In this document: piece after piece, positions 62,387-64,000 of the stretch
Numbering within the stretch: the stretch's first letter is position 1
Layout of the letters: the number at the start of each line of letters is the position of its first letter
Source: Phenylobacterium haematophilum
GTDB lineage: Bacteria > Pseudomonadota > Alphaproteobacteria > Caulobacterales > Caulobacteraceae
Reading direction: 5' to 3'
Length of the DNA: 64,000 bases
Assembly: GCF_014196295.1 (NCBI RefSeq)
Contig: NZ_JACIDK010000002.1
Location: 62,001-126,000, forward strand
The notes under the pieces: generated by a model
Databases searched by the model: none
The model's input: the letters and a program-made list of their open reading frames with translations, nothing else
What the model was told of the DNA's origin: nothing
Program-made: the position numbers and the translations under genes

Positions 62387-62830
62387 ATGACATTCGCCCT
62401 GATCTTCGCGCTGGCCGCTGTCATCTTCGCGTGCTGGCTGCTCTACACCCTTGCAACCCTAGCCTTGCCGGTCTTTGCCGCCATGACGCTCGGCATGTGG
62501 GTCCATGCGGCAGGCTACGGCGTGATGGCCGCCCTGATCGTCGGCCTGGTCAGCGGGATCCTGACCCTGATCGCCGGGCAGGTCCTCTTCGCGCTTGTCC
62601 GCTCGCCGCTCTGGAGGTTGCTCGTCGGTCTCCTGTTCGCCGTTCCCGCCGCGATCGCCGGCTACCACGCGGTCCACGGGATCACGGCCATGGGCGTCCA
62701 ATCCGAGCCGTGGCGTCACGCGCTTGGCAGCGCTGGCGCGCTCTTCATCGGGGCGGCGGCCTGGCTTCGTATCGCCGCTGGCGGCGATGTGGTGCGGCGG
62801 ATCGAACAGAATGCACCGCCCGTGGGATGA
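62387..62830 (+). CDS. Small integral membrane protein, 147 residues
   Basis: Four hydrophobic segments are visible near residues 2-22, 24-45, 47-70 and 77-98, with a fifth weaker one near 112-130. The start at 62387 follows GGAGGA. I do not recognise the family. The gene lies among backbone genes of the element, so a role in transfer or entry exclusion is possible but unsupported by motif. Confidence 0.65.
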   Translation: MTFALIFALAAVIFACWLLYTLATLALPVFAAMTLGMWVHAAGYGVMAALIVGLVSGILTLIAGQVLFALVRSPLWRLLVGLLFAVPAAIAGYHAVHGITAMGVQSEPWRHALGSAGALFIGAAAWLRIAAGGDVVRRIEQNAPPVG

Positions 62831-62992
62831 CGCCGCTCAGTCTGAAAGAATGGTGTCGAGCCACAACCCTCCGCCGATCTCGACCTTCGCCGTCGCCACG
62901 ACGCTGAACTTCCACCTCTGACTGCGCTCACACGGCCTCTTTGACGGCTGATCTAGCCGAGGACCGCCTGCGGCTCGGCCGGCTGGCCGCAA

Positions 62993-63064
62993 CGGCGCGC
63001 CGCCGGGTTTCTTCCCCTGATCTTCGATCATTCCTCGCGAGCCAAGAAACCCGCCTGCGCGCCG
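62993..63064. repeat. Imperfect long inverted repeat in the DUF736 copy 2 leader
   Basis: CGGCGCGC-CGC-CGGGTTTCTT at 62993-63013 and AAGAAACCCG-CCT-GCGCGCCG at 63044-63064 pair at 18 of 21 positions around a 30-base loop. The downstream flank (GCCTGC.GCCGTCC) matches the flank of the nested repeat before the DUF2493 gene. Confidence 0.6.
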
Positions 63065-63110
63065 TCCAGCGCTTCGCTTGGGCTGACGCTGCGTCGCCGT
63101 CCGTCCCCGG

Positions 63111-63161
63111 CCTTCCGATCGCCATCGAGGCCGCGATGGGCGCGGTCCGACACAAGGAAGG
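63111..63161 (+). ncRNA. Structured leader (type B) of the second DUF736 gene
   Basis: CCTTCC (63111-63116) pairs with GGAAGG (63156-63161), the ribosome binding site. CGCCATCG (63120-63127) and the hairpin GGCCGCG/CGCGGTCC lie between. Relative to copy 1 the last outer pair changes from G-C to C-G, keeping pairing. Confidence 0.55.
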
Positions 63162-63170
63162 AACGACATC

Positions 63171-63494
63171 ATGGCGACCATCGGCCACTTCACGAAGACC
63201 GGCGATGAGTTCAAGGGCTCGATCATCACCCTCAGCGTTCAAGCCAAGAATGTCCGGCTTGTCCCCGAGACCAGCAGCACGTCCGACAAGGCGCCGTCCC
63301 ACCGCCTGCTCGTCGGCGATGTCGAAGTCGGCGCGGCCTGGAAGAACCCGGCCAGCGGCGACAAGCGCCCGAGCTACTCGGTCAAGCTCGACGACCCAAG
63401 CTTCGTCGCTCCGATCCATGCGGTGCTGGTCGAGCGGCAAGACGGCGGCTTCGATCTTATCTGGACGCGGCCCGCGAAACGCCGCGGCGAGTGA
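63171..63494 (+). CDS. DUF736 family protein, copy 2
   Basis: The 107-residue protein begins ATIGHFTKTGDEFKGSIITL and includes HRLLVGDVEVGAAWKN and a C-terminal FDLIWTRPAKRRGE. It is a diverged DUF736 protein, paralogous to the copy 1.2 kb upstream. GGAAGGAA precedes the ATG. The pair of DUF736 genes with similar leaders suggests duplication of gene plus leader. Confidence 0.9.
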   Translation: MATIGHFTKTGDEFKGSIITLSVQAKNVRLVPETSSTSDKAPSHRLLVGDVEVGAAWKNPASGDKRPSYSVKLDDPSFVAPIHAVLVERQDGGFDLIWTRPAKRRGE

Positions 63495-63565
63495 GCCGGC
63501 AGGCTCCGCCCGGCCACCCGGGCGGAGCCACCCTCCGTAAATACGCCGATACGACGTTACGATTT

Positions 63566-63594
63566 TCCAGTATACTGGATGGCAGTATATTGGG
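63566..63594. promoter_or_regulatory. Twin operator upstream of the XRE gene
   Basis: TCCAGTATACTGGA (63566-63579) is a perfect 14-base palindrome; GGCAGTATATTGGG (63581-63594) is a weaker second copy, centred 15 bases on. They lie 20-50 bases before the XRE start, as expected for self-repression by a small Xre-type dimer. Confidence 0.65.
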
Positions 63595-63614
63595 TATGCG
63601 GCGACTCCCCGTGA

Positions 63615-63827
63615 ATGAAATTGCGGGGGATCGTTGCGAAAAATCTACGTCGGCTGCGCACCGAAAGGCAGGTGACGCAGGAGGAACTGGCGGATCGTGC
63701 TGGTCTGAATCGCAAATATCCGAGTCTTCTGGAAAATGAGCACTACGCAGCCAGCGTGGACGTCCTCGAAAAGCTGGCGACCGCCCTGGATGTCGATCCG
63801 GTCGAGTTCTTCCGGCGACATAACTGA
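63615..63827 (+). CDS. Small XRE-family (Cro/CI-type) regulator
   Basis: The 70-residue protein is one helix-turn-helix domain: NLRRLRTERQVTQEELADRA, GLNRKYPSLLENEHYAASVD. Such minimal regulators are found near the DUF736 genes of alphaproteobacterial ICEs and often control transfer or excision. Two operator-like palindromes precede it. Confidence 0.88.
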   Translation: MKLRGIVAKNLRRLRTERQVTQEELADRAGLNRKYPSLLENEHYAASVDVLEKLATALDVDPVEFFRRHN

Positions 63828-64000
63828 TAGCGCTACATCCATATCGGTTGTAATCGGTGGAGATTCAGGCGCGGCCGCGAAGTCTACCCCTCCCGAGGGA
63901 ACAGGTCATGTCGCTGACGGGAACAAGTTCAACGAGCAGATTGGCGGTGGCCGTTCCTGGAGCCCCTGCGTCGTCGTCGCTATGACTGCGGGGAACTCGT
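63823..64000 (+). other. Open frame running off the window edge
   Basis: A frame with no stop from 63823 to 64000 encodes text that looks like protein (TSISVVIGGDSGAAAK, GNKFNEQIGGGRSWSPC) but no ATG/GTG/TTG is found near its beginning. It may be the start of a gene with an unusual start codon or only chance openness. Confidence 0.25.

Larger units (their letters stand above)
62831..63170. other. 340-base non-coding leader region of DUF736 copy 2
   Basis: No credible gene is seen. The region holds an imperfect 21-base inverted repeat at 62993-63013 and 63044-63064, the GCTTCGCTTGGG segment also seen in the DUF2493 leader, and the helix hiding the ribosome binding site at 63111-63161. Confidence 0.6.
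27948..64000 (+). mobile_element. Integrated element (genomic island / probable ICE), left end to window edge
   Basis: The left boundary is the broken tRNA-Arg(CCG), directly followed by repeated short boxes and a DUF4102-type tyrosine integrase. The content is typical of alphaproteobacterial integrative elements: ArdC, ParB, toprim protein, DUF2493, DUF736 twice, a small XRE regulator and an imuAB-dnaE2 cassette, with defence-like and metabolic cargo near the integrase. The right end, a relaxase and type IV secretion genes are not in view, so mobility by conjugation is inferred from the backbone genes only. At least 36 kb belongs to it. Confidence 0.8.

Noticed and set aside
27948-64000. CRISPR arrays or classical restriction-modification genes
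   Set aside because: No regularly spaced repeats of 20-40 bases and no methyltransferase or restriction subunit motifs were seen in any real gene.
43600-64000. Type IV secretion or relaxase genes
   Set aside because: Looked for VirB/Trb ATPase, TraG/VirD4 and VirD2-type relaxase motifs among the coding regions; none are present in the window, so conjugative ability is only inferred.

Overview
The window is high-GC alphaproteobacterial DNA, most likely a Caulobacterales chromosome (Phenylobacterium- or Caulobacter-like) carrying a large integrated element. The host assignment rests on the HPr / EIIA-Man / truncated HprK / ChvG-ChvI cluster, the style of the leu, asd and polA genes, and GTTC-N7-GTTC LexA boxes. 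It is an inference from gene content, not a phylogeny.

Positions 1-27900 are ordinary chromosome: an OmpA-like envelope protein cut by the window edge, the regulatory PTS with ChvG/ChvI, asd, two MarR-type regulators each with a visible palindromic operator, a sulfatase, a leucine cluster (leuC, leuD and leuB interleaved with a VOC protein, a small monooxygenase and a membrane protein), a divergent LysR regulator, polA, an MHYT-domain hybrid histidine kinase, a PEP-mutase-like enzyme and an ABC ATPase.

At 27909 a tRNA-Arg(CCG) gene begins but stops after its anticodon loop. A tyrosine integrase follows at 28130, and everything to 64000 looks like one integrative (probably conjugative) element whose right end lies outside the window. 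Its left part holds cargo: a small-protein/TIR-like pair, metabolic singletons, and a compact module of four same-strand genes (31776-38420). The module encodes two GHKL/Hsp90-type ATPases, a sigma-factor-like protein and a DruA-like (DUF4338) protein, with no DruE-type helicase. It is the best candidate here for an undescribed, probably anti-phage, system. A glycosyltransferase, a UbiA prenyltransferase, a broken recombinase and an IS1182-type transposase follow.

The right part (43600-63830) is a maintenance and transfer-associated backbone: ArdC-like antirestriction protein, orphan immunity proteins, a large ParB, a toprim protein, DUF2493 and two DUF736 proteins, and an XRE regulator. No type IV secretion genes or relaxase are visible. 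Inside it lies an SOS hub: two LexA boxes drive, in opposite directions, a SRAP gene pair (one with all recognisable catalytic residues replaced) and imuA-imuB-dnaE2-nuclease. Several backbone genes share structured 5' leaders of at least two kinds: one before ardC and parB with paired-base changes in two stems, and one before DUF2493 and both DUF736 genes that places the ribosome binding site in a helix.
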